NCBI GenBank assembly: GCA_965116155.1 | Contig: OZ220488.1 | Coordinates: forward strand, 248,001 to 312,000 | Length of the DNA: 64,000 nt | Direction: 5' to 3' | Source of the DNA: G965116155 sp965116155 | GTDB taxonomy: Bacteria; Bdellovibrionota; Bdellovibrionia; Bdellovibrionales; UBA1609 | Part shown: one piece after another, positions 7,061 through 15,187 of the stretch | Layout: every line of letters begins with the position of its first letter | How positions within the stretch are numbered: the stretch's first letter is position 1 | Notes under the pieces: model-generated | What the model saw: only the letters and a program-made list of their open reading frames with translations | Databases searched by the model: none | Told to the model about the DNA's origin: nothing | Program-made: the position numbers and the translations under genes

Positions 7061-9498
7061 TGGATTTTTCCAAAAACCCATGCCGCGCGGCTCAATCCAC
7101 TACGCCTTTAATGGCGCAGTATTGGTCTTTAAAAAATCTCCATCAGGATAAGCTGTTGCTGTTTCAAATGGGGGATTTTTACGAGATGTTTTACGAGGAC
7201 GCGCGCGTGGGAGCCAAAGTGTTGCAGGTGGTGCTAACAACGCGCAACAAAAAAGACCCCTCGCCTGTGCCTATGTGCGGGGTGCCGGTGCACAGTGTTG
7301 GTGGGGCGGTGCAAAAACTGCTTAATGCTGGCCATCGGGTGGCCTTGGCCGCGCAGGTAGAAGCGGCAGATAAAGGTAGCAAAGTATTAGTTAAGCGCGA
7401 GGTGGTAAGGGTGCTTTCGCCTGGCATGGTGTATGACCCTCAAGAGCTAGAGGGCGGGCGGGGGAATTACCTGTGTGCTTTTAGCGATAGGGATGTTGCG
7501 TTTTTAGATTTTTCTACCTTGGAGGCTTTTTACTACGTGTTGGGCACGGGTGTGGGGGAATTAACGCACTTGTTATCGCACATAAGGCCCTGCGAGTTGG
7601 TGTTAAGGCCTCAGCAGATGCAGGGGTTTAAAAAGCACTTAAAAAACAAATGGCAAGGCGCTAAGGATTGCACGGTTAGCGTGCTAGAAGATAGCACAGT
7701 TGTTGTGGGAGGCACGCTTAGAAAAGAGCCACGCCCTTTGGGTAGCGGCGAGCAATCGGGCGCAACCCTAAGAGCCTATGTGGGTTATATGCAAGGCTTA
7801 GAGGCCGCTCGTGCTGTAGGGGAGTTTAAAAAACGCGACCAAAACTTTTGCATGCGTTTAGAGCCGCAAGTGCTGCGCGCGCTAGAAGTGTTTGAAGTTT
7901 TAGGCGATACAAGCACAAAAGGCACGGGCAGTGTTTTTGATGCGCTTAATGAAACACGCACGGCCGCAGGGGCGCGGGTACTAAAGCACTGGTTGAGCTT
8001 TCCGTCGATGCAGGTGGAGGTTTTGCGCGAGCGGCATAGTAGGGTGGGAGTTTTGGCGCAAAATTTTGATGGCTTAAAAGCTTTGCGCAAGGCTTTTTCG
8101 GGCATGGGGGATGTGGCGCGGCTTTTGGGCAAGTTGCGTTTTAATGCCCGTATGCGCGAGGTGTTGGGTTTTAAAAAAAGCCTCCAAAATGCTGGGGAGT
8201 GTTTGGATATTTTAAGCAAAACTTTTCAGCAGCCTGTAGGGGCAGCAGGGTGTGAGGATTTGCTGCAGTTTTTGCAAAGTGCTTTAGAGGATGGCGCAGA
8301 GCCCGCGTTGCACTATGCGGGCGATGGGTTGCTGGGTGCGCCAAAGTGTGTGGGTATTAAAAGGGGCTTTAGCAAGGAGCTAGACGCGTGCCAGCTAAGG
8401 GAGCAAGAGATCTGTGCTGAGCTAAAGGCGTGGGAGGAAAAAGAGCGTGCGGGCACGGGGTTTTCAAAAATCAAATACAACCAGGTGCATGGTTTTTTTG
8501 TAGAGTTAGGTAAGGCTGCGGCACGCAAGCGCGAACTGCCTCAAGGCTATGAGAGGCGGCAGACTTTGGCGCAGGTGGAGAGGTTTTCTAACAAAGAGCT
8601 CGACGCCATGGGTAGGAGGTTGTTAGAAGTCCGAGCGCGGCGCGAGGAGCTAAGCCATGCGGTGATTAGGCTTTTGGGGCAAAGGATTGTAGAGCATTCT
8701 GAGGCCTTAATGAATATGGCGCAGTGTTTGGCTGAGTGGGATGTGCTGGCGGGTTTTGCGTACAGTGCACGGCTTTGGAACTATGTAAAGCCGGAGCTGG
8801 TGCAAGAGCATGAGGCTTTGCATTTGGAGGCGGCGCGCCACTTGGTGGTGGAGCGTTCCTTAGGTGCATCGCAGGTGTTTGTGCCGAACTCGTGCGTGCT
8901 TAAAGCGGGTGAGAGCTGGCTTTTAACGGGGCCGAATATGGCGGGCAAGAGCACTTTTATGCGTCAGGTGGCTTTGTGTGTTTTGTGCGCTCAGGTGGGA
9001 GCTTGGGTGCCGGCTGCACGGGCGCGCTTGCCGGTGTTTGATGCCATTTTTACGCGCATTGGAGCGAGCGATTCTTTAAGCGAGGGTAAGAGTACGTTTA
9101 TGGTAGAGATGTCCGAGGTGGCGCGTGTGTTGAGCACGGGCACTAGGAGATCCTTGGTGGTGTTAGATGAAGTGGGGCGCGGCACCAGTGCGGGTGATGG
9201 TTTGTGTTTGGCGCAGGCCATTTTGGAGTACTGTTTAAAGTGCTTGGGAGCGCGGATTTTGTTTGCAACGCACTATGCGGCTTTGAGTGATTTGGGTACA
9301 AAGTGGCAGGGGCTTTGTAATAAGCATATGGGTGTGCGTCGGGGCGCGGGTGGGGATTTGGAGTTTTTGTACACTTTAGAGGACGGGGTCTCGGAGTCGT
9401 CCTATGGTATAGAGGTTGCGGCAATGGCGGGCTTGCCTAAGGAGCTACTGGTGCGGGCGCAACAGTTAAAGTCACGCTTTGGAAATCAGGTGCTATGA
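7057..9498 (+). CDS. mutS: DNA mismatch repair protein MutS
   Basis: The protein has 813 residues, slightly shorter than E. coli MutS (853). The mismatch-reading motif GDFYEMF starts at residue 39. Core and lever domains follow. The C-terminal ABC ATPase has Walker A GPNMAGKST (residues 625-633), the signature region ASDSLSEGKSTFMVEM, Walker B LVVLDEVGRGTSAGDG and the switch histidine in ILFATHYAAL. It should therefore be active. GTG 7057 and ATG 7060 are alternative starts, both overlapping the mpl stop. The last 4 nt overlap ampD (ATGA). Given homopolymer and dinucleotide tracts elsewhere in the window, a working MutS would keep their slippage rate low. Confidence 0.97.
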   Translation: MMDFSKNPCRAAQSTTPLMAQYWSLKNLHQDKLLLFQMGDFYEMFYEDARVGAKVLQVVLTTRNKKDPSPVPMCGVPVHSVGGAVQKLLNAGHRVALAAQVEAADKGSKVLVKREVVRVLSPGMVYDPQELEGGRGNYLCAFSDRDVAFLDFSTLEAFYYVLGTGVGELTHLLSHIRPCELVLRPQQMQGFKKHLKNKWQGAKDCTVSVLEDSTVVVGGTLRKEPRPLGSGEQSGATLRAYVGYMQGLEAARAVGEFKKRDQNFCMRLEPQVLRALEVFEVLGDTSTKGTGSVFDALNETRTAAGARVLKHWLSFPSMQVEVLRERHSRVGVLAQNFDGLKALRKAFSGMGDVARLLGKLRFNARMREVLGFKKSLQNAGECLDILSKTFQQPVGAAGCEDLLQFLQSALEDGAEPALHYAGDGLLGAPKCVGIKRGFSKELDACQLREQEICAELKAWEEKERAGTGFSKIKYNQVHGFFVELGKAAARKRELPQGYERRQTLAQVERFSNKELDAMGRRLLEVRARREELSHAVIRLLGQRIVEHSEALMNMAQCLAEWDVLAGFAYSARLWNYVKPELVQEHEALHLEAARHLVVERSLGASQVFVPNSCVLKAGESWLLTGPNMAGKSTFMRQVALCVLCAQVGAWVPAARARLPVFDAIFTRIGASDSLSEGKSTFMVEMSEVARVLSTGTRRSLVVLDEVGRGTSAGDGLCLAQAILEYCLKCLGARILFATHYAALSDLGTKWQGLCNKHMGVRRGAGGDLEFLYTLEDGVSESSYGIEVAAMAGLPKELLVRAQQLKSRFGNQVL

Positions 9499-10043
9499 CA
9501 CTGTTGCAAAAAGGTCTTTATAAAGAGGCGCAGTATGTGCCGAGTCCTAATTGCGACGAGCGCCCTTTGGGCAGTGTGGTAAAGCTTTTGGTGGTGCATG
9601 GAATTAGTTTGCCTCCCAAGGAATTTGGAGGGCCTTATATTGGGCAATTGTTTACCAATTGTTTGTGCCCGGCTGTGCATCCGTATTTTAAGCAGGTGGC
9701 GCACTTGAGGGTGTCGGCGCATGTGTTAATAAGGCGCACGGGTGCTATGGTGCAGTATGTGCCGTTTGATAAAAGGGCCTGGCATGCGGGCGCGAGTGAG
9801 TGGCGTGGTTTAAGTGGGTGCAATGATTTTTCTATAGGTATCGAGCTTGAGGGTGCGGACGATGTGTCCTATGAGCCTGAGCAGTATCAGGAGCTGGTGC
9901 GTTTAAGCCGTGCACTTATGGAGTGTTATCCTGATATAAGCTTGCAAAACATTGTGGGGCATTCGGATATATCTCCTCATCGCAAAACCGACCCCGGCCC
10001 CGCCTTCGATTGGGTACGGTTTAAAACACAATTAGAGCGCTAG
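9495..10043 (+). CDS. ampD: 1,6-anhydro-N-acetylmuramyl-L-alanine amidase
   Basis: The protein has 182 residues. This cytoplasmic zinc amidase cuts the peptide from anhydroMurNAc during wall recycling. Zinc ligands are visible as the His in LLVVHGIS, the His in IVGHSDISPHRK and the Asp of TDPGPAFDW. The CNDFSIGIELEG block is typical of AmpD rather than of phage amidases. It overlaps mutS by 4 nt and is last in the mpl-mutS-ampD run. The final codons Leu-Glu-Arg-stop (10032-10043) are exactly the repeat edge TTAGAGCGCTAG, so the repeat supplies the C-terminus. Confidence 0.93.
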   Translation: MTLLQKGLYKEAQYVPSPNCDERPLGSVVKLLVVHGISLPPKEFGGPYIGQLFTNCLCPAVHPYFKQVAHLRVSAHVLIRRTGAMVQYVPFDKRAWHAGASEWRGLSGCNDFSIGIELEGADDVSYEPEQYQELVRLSRALMECYPDISLQNIVGHSDISPHRKTDPGPAFDWVRFKTQLER

Positions 10044-10212
10044 TAAAACAAACTCGGCCAGAAAGTGCAGTCCCAAGGGCAGCTCAGGCGCGTCTATCCT
10101 TGGGACAAACGAAAGGCCCGAGTTTGTTTTGCGGCCTATAAGGGATCTATGAGCCTGTAGCGAAGAGCCAAAGGCCCGCAGCGATCGTACTTCCGTCAAA
10201 GCTCCGTGCTTG
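10032..10212 (+). repeat. Intergenic structured repeat, complete type copy
   Basis: The edge TTAGAGCGCTAG (10032-10043) is followed by stem arm AAAACAAACTCGG (10045-10057). Next are an inner hairpin GTCCCAAGG..CCTTGGGAC and the complementary arm CCGAGTTTGTTTT (10118-10130). The linker GCGGCCTATAAGGGATCTATG precedes hairpin AGCCAAAGGCCCGCAGCG and the far edge TTCCGTCAAAGCTCCGTGC. It fills the gap between convergent ampD and the ankyrin gene and supplies stop codons to both. Confidence 0.9.
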
Positions 10213-11251
10213 GACACCCAGATTTTGAGAAAGCTCTGGGCGTGGCGTAGGTTTTGTAGGTGTCGCAGATGGATTTTACATGGGCAGGGTCTATTATGCG
10301 TAGGGGTTTTTGGATGAACCAAGACTCCACATAAGGCACACTGCGTGTTCCTATGGCTATAGCATGGCTTAACCGGCCTGCTAAGCTAGGGTCTGCGCCA
10401 AAGCGTAATAAAAGTCCCACAGAGGTGCTTTCGTTGCGGTGTGCGGCCTCCCACAAGGGAGTGCGTCCTTCGTGGCCTATGGCGTTGATATTAGCGCCAC
10501 GGTCTACAAGCAGTATTAGTACACTGTTTGAGCCATGCCATGCTGCTACATGCAAGGGCGTGCGCTTGTAGTTGTTTAAAGCGTCCACGTTAGCGCCGTT
10601 TTCTACAAGTTTTCTAGCCATATAGGGGCGGTTGTATTTTGCAGCCCAGTGTAGGGCAGTAAAACCGATACTATCTTTTGCGGCTATAACTTGGTTAAGA
10701 TTTTGGCTATGATCTAAAACCATGTTAAATACCACTGTGTCCCCATCACGTATGATTTTCATTAAAAATCGTACCAAAATACCACCGTGGGCATCTGCGC
10801 GAGCGCCATTTTGTAGTAGCAAACTTATCACATGCATGGCCCTGTCATAGTTCAACTTATAAGGGTCTACATGGTAGGCGTTTAGTGCGTAGCGCCAGTC
10901 GTACCACCACTGCGACAAAGGGTCGTGATGATTTTTGATAATATAGCGAAACAGCTGGTTTTCGTAAATGTCGGTCTTTGCCATAGCGCCCAGTAAGCAC
11001 ACGACCTGTTCGTGGGTGAGGGTTTTTTGATCAAATCCCCACCGGGTTTTAAGCTCGCCCAAGCAGGCATTAGCGCGCGCTTTTAGAGCGGTGTTGCTAA
11101 TGATGGGGGCCGTGAGCTTTGTGGATTCTTGTGGGTGTGTAATACTTTTTTGATCAAAGCCGTGGTTCTTGCCTCCTACGTAAAACTCTTGCCCCAAAGC
11201 CAAAGAGGCGCCTAGTAGGGTACAACAAATTAGGGTGACATTTTTTAGCAT
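10196..11251 (-). CDS. Secreted ankyrin-repeat protein
   Basis: The protein has 351 residues. A signal peptide (MLKNVTLICCTLLGASLALG) precedes a mature start QEFYVGGKNHG. About four to five ankyrin repeats follow in the middle, the clearest being IGFTALHWAAKYNRPYMARK, YKRTPLHVAAWHGSNSVLIL and EGRTPLWEAAHRNESTSVGL. Export points to a periplasmic or extracellular protein-binding role; the target is unknown. The TGA stop lies in the far edge of the repeat (CTTTGACGG read on this strand), so the last few residues (S-T-E-L) come from the repeat. Two further exported ankyrin proteins lie at 51-55 kb. Confidence 0.85.
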   Translation of the reverse strand: MLKNVTLICCTLLGASLALGQEFYVGGKNHGFDQKSITHPQESTKLTAPIISNTALKARANACLGELKTRWGFDQKTLTHEQVVCLLGAMAKTDIYENQLFRYIIKNHHDPLSQWWYDWRYALNAYHVDPYKLNYDRAMHVISLLLQNGARADAHGGILVRFLMKIIRDGDTVVFNMVLDHSQNLNQVIAAKDSIGFTALHWAAKYNRPYMARKLVENGANVDALNNYKRTPLHVAAWHGSNSVLILLVDRGANINAIGHEGRTPLWEAAHRNESTSVGLLLRFGADPSLAGRLSHAIAIGTRSVPYVESWFIQKPLRIIDPAHVKSICDTYKTYATPRAFSKSGCPSTEL

Positions 11252-11342
11252 CTTTATGCCCTCGTGGGTTTATGCATGCGACAAATAAGGGCGCATGCTG
11301 TGTGGATTGCAGTGAATTTTTTAATGATAGAGCAATTTATAT

Positions 11343-11391
11343 GCCAGAGAATTTTACTAACACTCTGATGCTTACGCAGCTAGCGCTCTAA
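11343..11391 (-). repeat. Fragment of the intergenic repeat family
   Basis: On the minus strand an edge TTAGAGCGCTAGCTGCG is followed by TAAGCATCAGAGTGTTAG and TAAAATTCTCTGGC. These are two repeat edges stacked on each other with no matching second stem arm. It looks like the remnant of two insertions at one site, just ahead of the pilin operon. Confidence 0.65.
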
Positions 11392-11466
11392 ACTTTGTAT
11401 CAGAATAAGCCGATACACGTTCTTGGTGGCGCGTTCTACATAACCAATAGGTGTGCTGGGGGTGAA

Positions 11467-12273
11467 GTGAAGCCTTACTCGGGGGCTGGGTTTTCTTTAG
11501 GGTATTCGATGCTGGAGGTTCTGGTGGCCTTGGGGCTAACGGGGATCATTAGCATGGGGCTGGTTAAGTATATGCAGCACCAGAACGCTCAGATTAGCTC
11601 TTTAGAGGTGCATAGCCATTCGGATAAGCTATACAGGTACTGGGAAAACCTGCTGCAAGAGCACTTAAATGCGCGCGCGAGCGATGCGTGCGTGGTTTTG
11701 GGCTTAAGACCAGGAACGGACTTTGCAGATGTTAAAGTTTCTCTAGAAACTTTGCGCTTAGATCAATTGGGTTTTACGGCTGTGGGCTTTGAGCCTGGGG
11801 ATACATCAGAGGGTGATGAGGACGAAAACCCACTAGGTGATAACCCTGAAGGAGGCGTGGATGATGGGAATGAGGATAGTAGTACTTTTCGAATAGATGG
11901 TGATTCGCCGCCTCCCGCACGCAAACCAACTAAGCAGTGGGTGCCGGAGTTTGGTAATTGGCGCGCAGGCTTAAAGCATGCGGATTTGCAATTAAAAAAA
12001 GAGGACCTAGAGCTTTTGGCAGGCGGTGCGGGGGTGAGGAGTGTTGCGTGCCTTTTGCCGTCGGACGAAGAATCGGGCCTTGTTGCGGCATGCCCTTATC
12101 CATTTGATGAAACCCTGGCCCCTTGGCACAGTTTGGCATGGGGTGCTGATCAAGAGAGTAACAGCGGTGGCAGCGAAGGTGAAGATGACGATAACGATAA
12201 CGCAGCTTTAGATACACAAATTTATGTGCGCGACTATAGGGTGCTTTTTGGATATAGGCGTGGGTGGTCCTGA
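11467..12273 (+). CDS. Type IV prepilin-like protein, first gene of the minor-pilin cluster
   Basis: The class III leader is short, with GFSLG|YSMLEVLVALGLTG: cleavage after Gly and Glu at +5, followed by a hydrophobic helix that anchors and assembles pilins. GTG 11467 follows GGGGGTGAA; the frame is open further up to TTG 11395. The mature part has an acidic low-complexity stretch (about 11800-11910) and a Cys pair. The frame ends at TGA 12271. Good-looking coding sequence continues at once in the +1 frame (the next entry, overlapping by 50 nt), which could mean a frameshift, either a mutation or a recoding event. A pseudopilin/minor pilin role (PilV/GspI type) is likely. Confidence 0.75.
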   Translation: MKPYSGAGFSLGYSMLEVLVALGLTGIISMGLVKYMQHQNAQISSLEVHSHSDKLYRYWENLLQEHLNARASDACVVLGLRPGTDFADVKVSLETLRLDQLGFTAVGFEPGDTSEGDEDENPLGDNPEGGVDDGNEDSSTFRIDGDSPPPARKPTKQWVPEFGNWRAGLKHADLQLKKEDLELLAGGAGVRSVACLLPSDEESGLVAACPYPFDETLAPWHSLAWGADQESNSGGSEGEDDDNDNAALDTQIYVRDYRVLFGYRRGWS

Positions 12274-15187
12274 GGGTACAATAGAAAAACTCGCAACAGC
12301 CAAGCAGGTGTTTAAGTTTCCGTTGGTGCTAAGCACTTTTCAAAAGCAAGGAGGTGCTGAGACCCTTATGTCTTGCAGCCAGCATAGCCGTGTTGCGGCC
12401 TGTATGGAGCAAGGGGGGCGTTTGTTAATGAAAGAGTTACCAGAAGGTGGTGTGGCGGAGAACTTTGCTTGCGATTTTCGTGCCCAGGCTTTTGAGCTTA
12501 ATGCTGGCATTGAGCTCGACGTTGAAAACTACGTGTGCCCTTTGGCACGTGAGGAAAAAAAAGCCAAGGATGAGTTATACCGTCGCCTTTGTGCTGAGGG
12601 TATAAATGGCAACGATGTGGATGAAGTTGCACGCATGAAAAAATGCGGCTGCAAGGTTTTGGGCGGGTTGGATCCATACCGCCATTTGGCATCAGATGAC
12701 AAAGAGAAGTGGGAAAATCTTAGTGAAGCTTTAAATAAAGACTGCAATGCACCTGTAAATGAGATGAAAGATTATAGTGTGGAGCAATGTGCAGAAGTAA
12801 AATGTGAGTTTGGCACTTTGTTTCAAAAGAAACAACTATCCGGTGAAACGGGTTATAGTGGGAATGATGGAGCATGTGATCTTGGGTATAAGAACATTTA
12901 TAAAGGCATTGAGCGTCAAAAAAACTCAAAAAACGCTATATTTTCTAATGCCAGCTGTGATGCTGCTAAAAGCATGTGCGGCACTGAGCGCGGCCCTTAT
13001 GGCAAGGGGGGCTTTTACCCTGTTAAAATCTTTACTAGCGGCGCAACTGCTTTATATCAGTGCGTGAGATGCCGCAATAGAAAAGGCCAATATGTATGCC
13101 CTTTTTATACAGGGGCTAATGAAGCAAAAGCTTTCCATGAAAATTTACAAAATGCCCAACACGTGGCAGAAGCCTGCCTATCAGGCGGATTATTGTGGAA
13201 TCCTGATCCGAATAATCCTTATGGCAATATGTTTAATGAAGACCTTTCTTCTGGTGATTTTTATACTTTATGTGAGAAAGATGCTGCTTTTAGTGGTATA
13301 GACTCTGATGACTGCCACAAATGCTTGGGCGATGCTGCTAGGTATAACAATGCAGTGGCAGAGATTTTAGGTCACGGTGCTTTTGAGTTTGAAACTCCAT
13401 GCTCTGACGAAGCTGATAGTGACTGCCCATGTTATAGTCACCCCTATGGCTGCCCTTTAGGGACTAAGGATCTAGTTAAGCAATGCAATGACTGTAAAGA
13501 CGAAAAATACAAAGATAATTCTTGGTGTGTTGAGCGCTATAACCAATGCAAAACTTTAGACGCTTGCCGTATGGAAAACAAGCCAGAGCATCCAGTACGT
13601 ATTAGATGGAGCTTTCTAGGCAAAGGCAATAATGACCAGCGAAGCCATTTTTATACATATGAGTGCCCCTTGAAAATAGAGGAAAAGGCAGAAGGTGTAG
13701 ATAAAACAGAAGAATTTAATTTTTATATACGTGTCCCTTCAATATTAGGAGCTAAAAGATTGGGCCCTAGTGACAAAAAAGTTGATGATACAAGCAAAAA
13801 ATGGGGCGTGGCCTTGCCGGAGCTTCAAAAAAAGAATGGGCGCTTTGAGGTTAAGAAAGATAAAAAAACAGAGGCTGGTTTTTTTAAACCCCCCTTTAAT
13901 CCTTTTCCGCGCTATACATTCCAAAAAAGGACTCTTGAAGTTGAAAAGGAAAAGGAAGAAGATGAGGAAAAATTTAAAAAAGATTTTAATTTTTTGCAAA
14001 ATCTCGAGTCTAACTCTGAAGTATATGCTAGTTACGCTTTGGGTTGTTATGAAGAGGACCCTAAAAGCCATGACACAATTGCAGAGTATAGCAGCTATGC
14101 CAATGAAAATCCAAACAGGTGGAAGGATGCTAAAATCGTAGGAAAATTTGAAGATCTGCTCCAACAAGAATACGACCTGGTTTTTAATTTTTACAAAGGC
14201 AACACCTTTGACGAAGCCGGATCCGATACGGACCTACCTAATCAGTGTAAAAATAAAGATAACACACTTGTAACGTGGGACCATGTGAAAAAAGCATTAT
14301 CAGTAAAAGGAAAAATCGATTTCGAAAAGTGGTCTATTGAAACTGAAATTGATAGTAATTCCTCCAATACTAACAATACTAAGCGTTATAAGATAGCCAA
14401 AAAGGAAGGTCCAGACACCAGTACATATGAATATTGGGGCTTTGCTACTGAAACTACAGGTGTTGAACCTACTGAAGGATATGATTTTGATACAAGTAAA
14501 CCAAGCTGTAATGAATGCATTCAAAGTTGCACAAACAAGGATGAACATGGCAACTGTAATAGTTGGGAATATAAGCCAACTGAATGTAAAATAGATGTAA
14601 ATGACTTTGAAAGAAAATATAAAGCCAAAGGCGAAGAAAAAATAAAATCCTACATAAAGGACAAATGCAAAATCATTAATAATGATACATCCAAGTTAGC
14701 GCAAGAGTTTGTTAACTGCCGCAGGTGGTTTCATTGTGATAAAAACAAACACAACCGTCCCTTGTATGAGTATAGGTTTGTAATAAAAGATAAAGAGCAT
14801 TATACGAAGAAACTTTTAACGGCAGGTCCTGATGGCACTGAAAAACGAGACTCTAAAAACCCGTACAATAGATGCATATATTTTGCCAAAAAATATGGCA
14901 GAAAATTTGCTAATACGGATAAGGAATATGAGGCAGAGAACTTTATTGAAACAAATGACGGCAGTCAGCATAAAGATAAAAATGGCAACGAGTATAAATA
15001 TGTAAAAATGTACTTTGATCAAGAGGATCTAAAAGATACTTATTGGGACAGAGCTGCTAAGAACACAGTTTATTATCTAGGGCCTCGCAAAACAAAGGAC
15101 TGCATTGATCACAGCATATTAAATTTAGATAAATTGGAGAAAGATCCTGAGGATGGCATGTGCAAAATTCCACAAGGGAGCCCATAA
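12224..15187 (+). CDS. Very large Cys-rich, Lys-rich protein following the prepilin
   Basis: A 987-codon frame with dozens of cysteines, many in close pairs (CHKCLGD, CNDCKDEKYKD, CNECIQSCTNK). From about 12720 it is much more AT-rich and Lys/Asp/Asn-rich than its neighbours. It has no signal peptide or leader. The GTG at 12224 has no ribosome site; ATG 12368 has AAGGAGG 14 nt upstream. Because it starts in the +1 frame within the prepilin gene, it may be the ectodomain of that prepilin after a frameshift. Alternatively it is a coupled separate gene. The stop TAA overlaps the next ATG (TAATG, 15185-15189), tying it to the same operon. I do not recognise the family. Confidence 0.6.
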   Translation: MCATIGCFLDIGVGGPEGTIEKLATAKQVFKFPLVLSTFQKQGGAETLMSCSQHSRVAACMEQGGRLLMKELPEGGVAENFACDFRAQAFELNAGIELDVENYVCPLAREEKKAKDELYRRLCAEGINGNDVDEVARMKKCGCKVLGGLDPYRHLASDDKEKWENLSEALNKDCNAPVNEMKDYSVEQCAEVKCEFGTLFQKKQLSGETGYSGNDGACDLGYKNIYKGIERQKNSKNAIFSNASCDAAKSMCGTERGPYGKGGFYPVKIFTSGATALYQCVRCRNRKGQYVCPFYTGANEAKAFHENLQNAQHVAEACLSGGLLWNPDPNNPYGNMFNEDLSSGDFYTLCEKDAAFSGIDSDDCHKCLGDAARYNNAVAEILGHGAFEFETPCSDEADSDCPCYSHPYGCPLGTKDLVKQCNDCKDEKYKDNSWCVERYNQCKTLDACRMENKPEHPVRIRWSFLGKGNNDQRSHFYTYECPLKIEEKAEGVDKTEEFNFYIRVPSILGAKRLGPSDKKVDDTSKKWGVALPELQKKNGRFEVKKDKKTEAGFFKPPFNPFPRYTFQKRTLEVEKEKEEDEEKFKKDFNFLQNLESNSEVYASYALGCYEEDPKSHDTIAEYSSYANENPNRWKDAKIVGKFEDLLQQEYDLVFNFYKGNTFDEAGSDTDLPNQCKNKDNTLVTWDHVKKALSVKGKIDFEKWSIETEIDSNSSNTNNTKRYKIAKKEGPDTSTYEYWGFATETTGVEPTEGYDFDTSKPSCNECIQSCTNKDEHGNCNSWEYKPTECKIDVNDFERKYKAKGEEKIKSYIKDKCKIINNDTSKLAQEFVNCRRWFHCDKNKHNRPLYEYRFVIKDKEHYTKKLLTAGPDGTEKRDSKNPYNRCIYFAKKYGRKFANTDKEYEAENFIETNDGSQHKDKNGNEYKYVKMYFDQEDLKDTYWDRAAKNTVYYLGPRKTKDCIDHSILNLDKLEKDPEDGMCKIPQGSP

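Noticed and set aside
10032..10212. Integron attC site
   Set aside because: The folded shape is suggestive, but no canonical attC core (GTTRRRY/RYYYAAC), no cassette structure and no integrase are visible.
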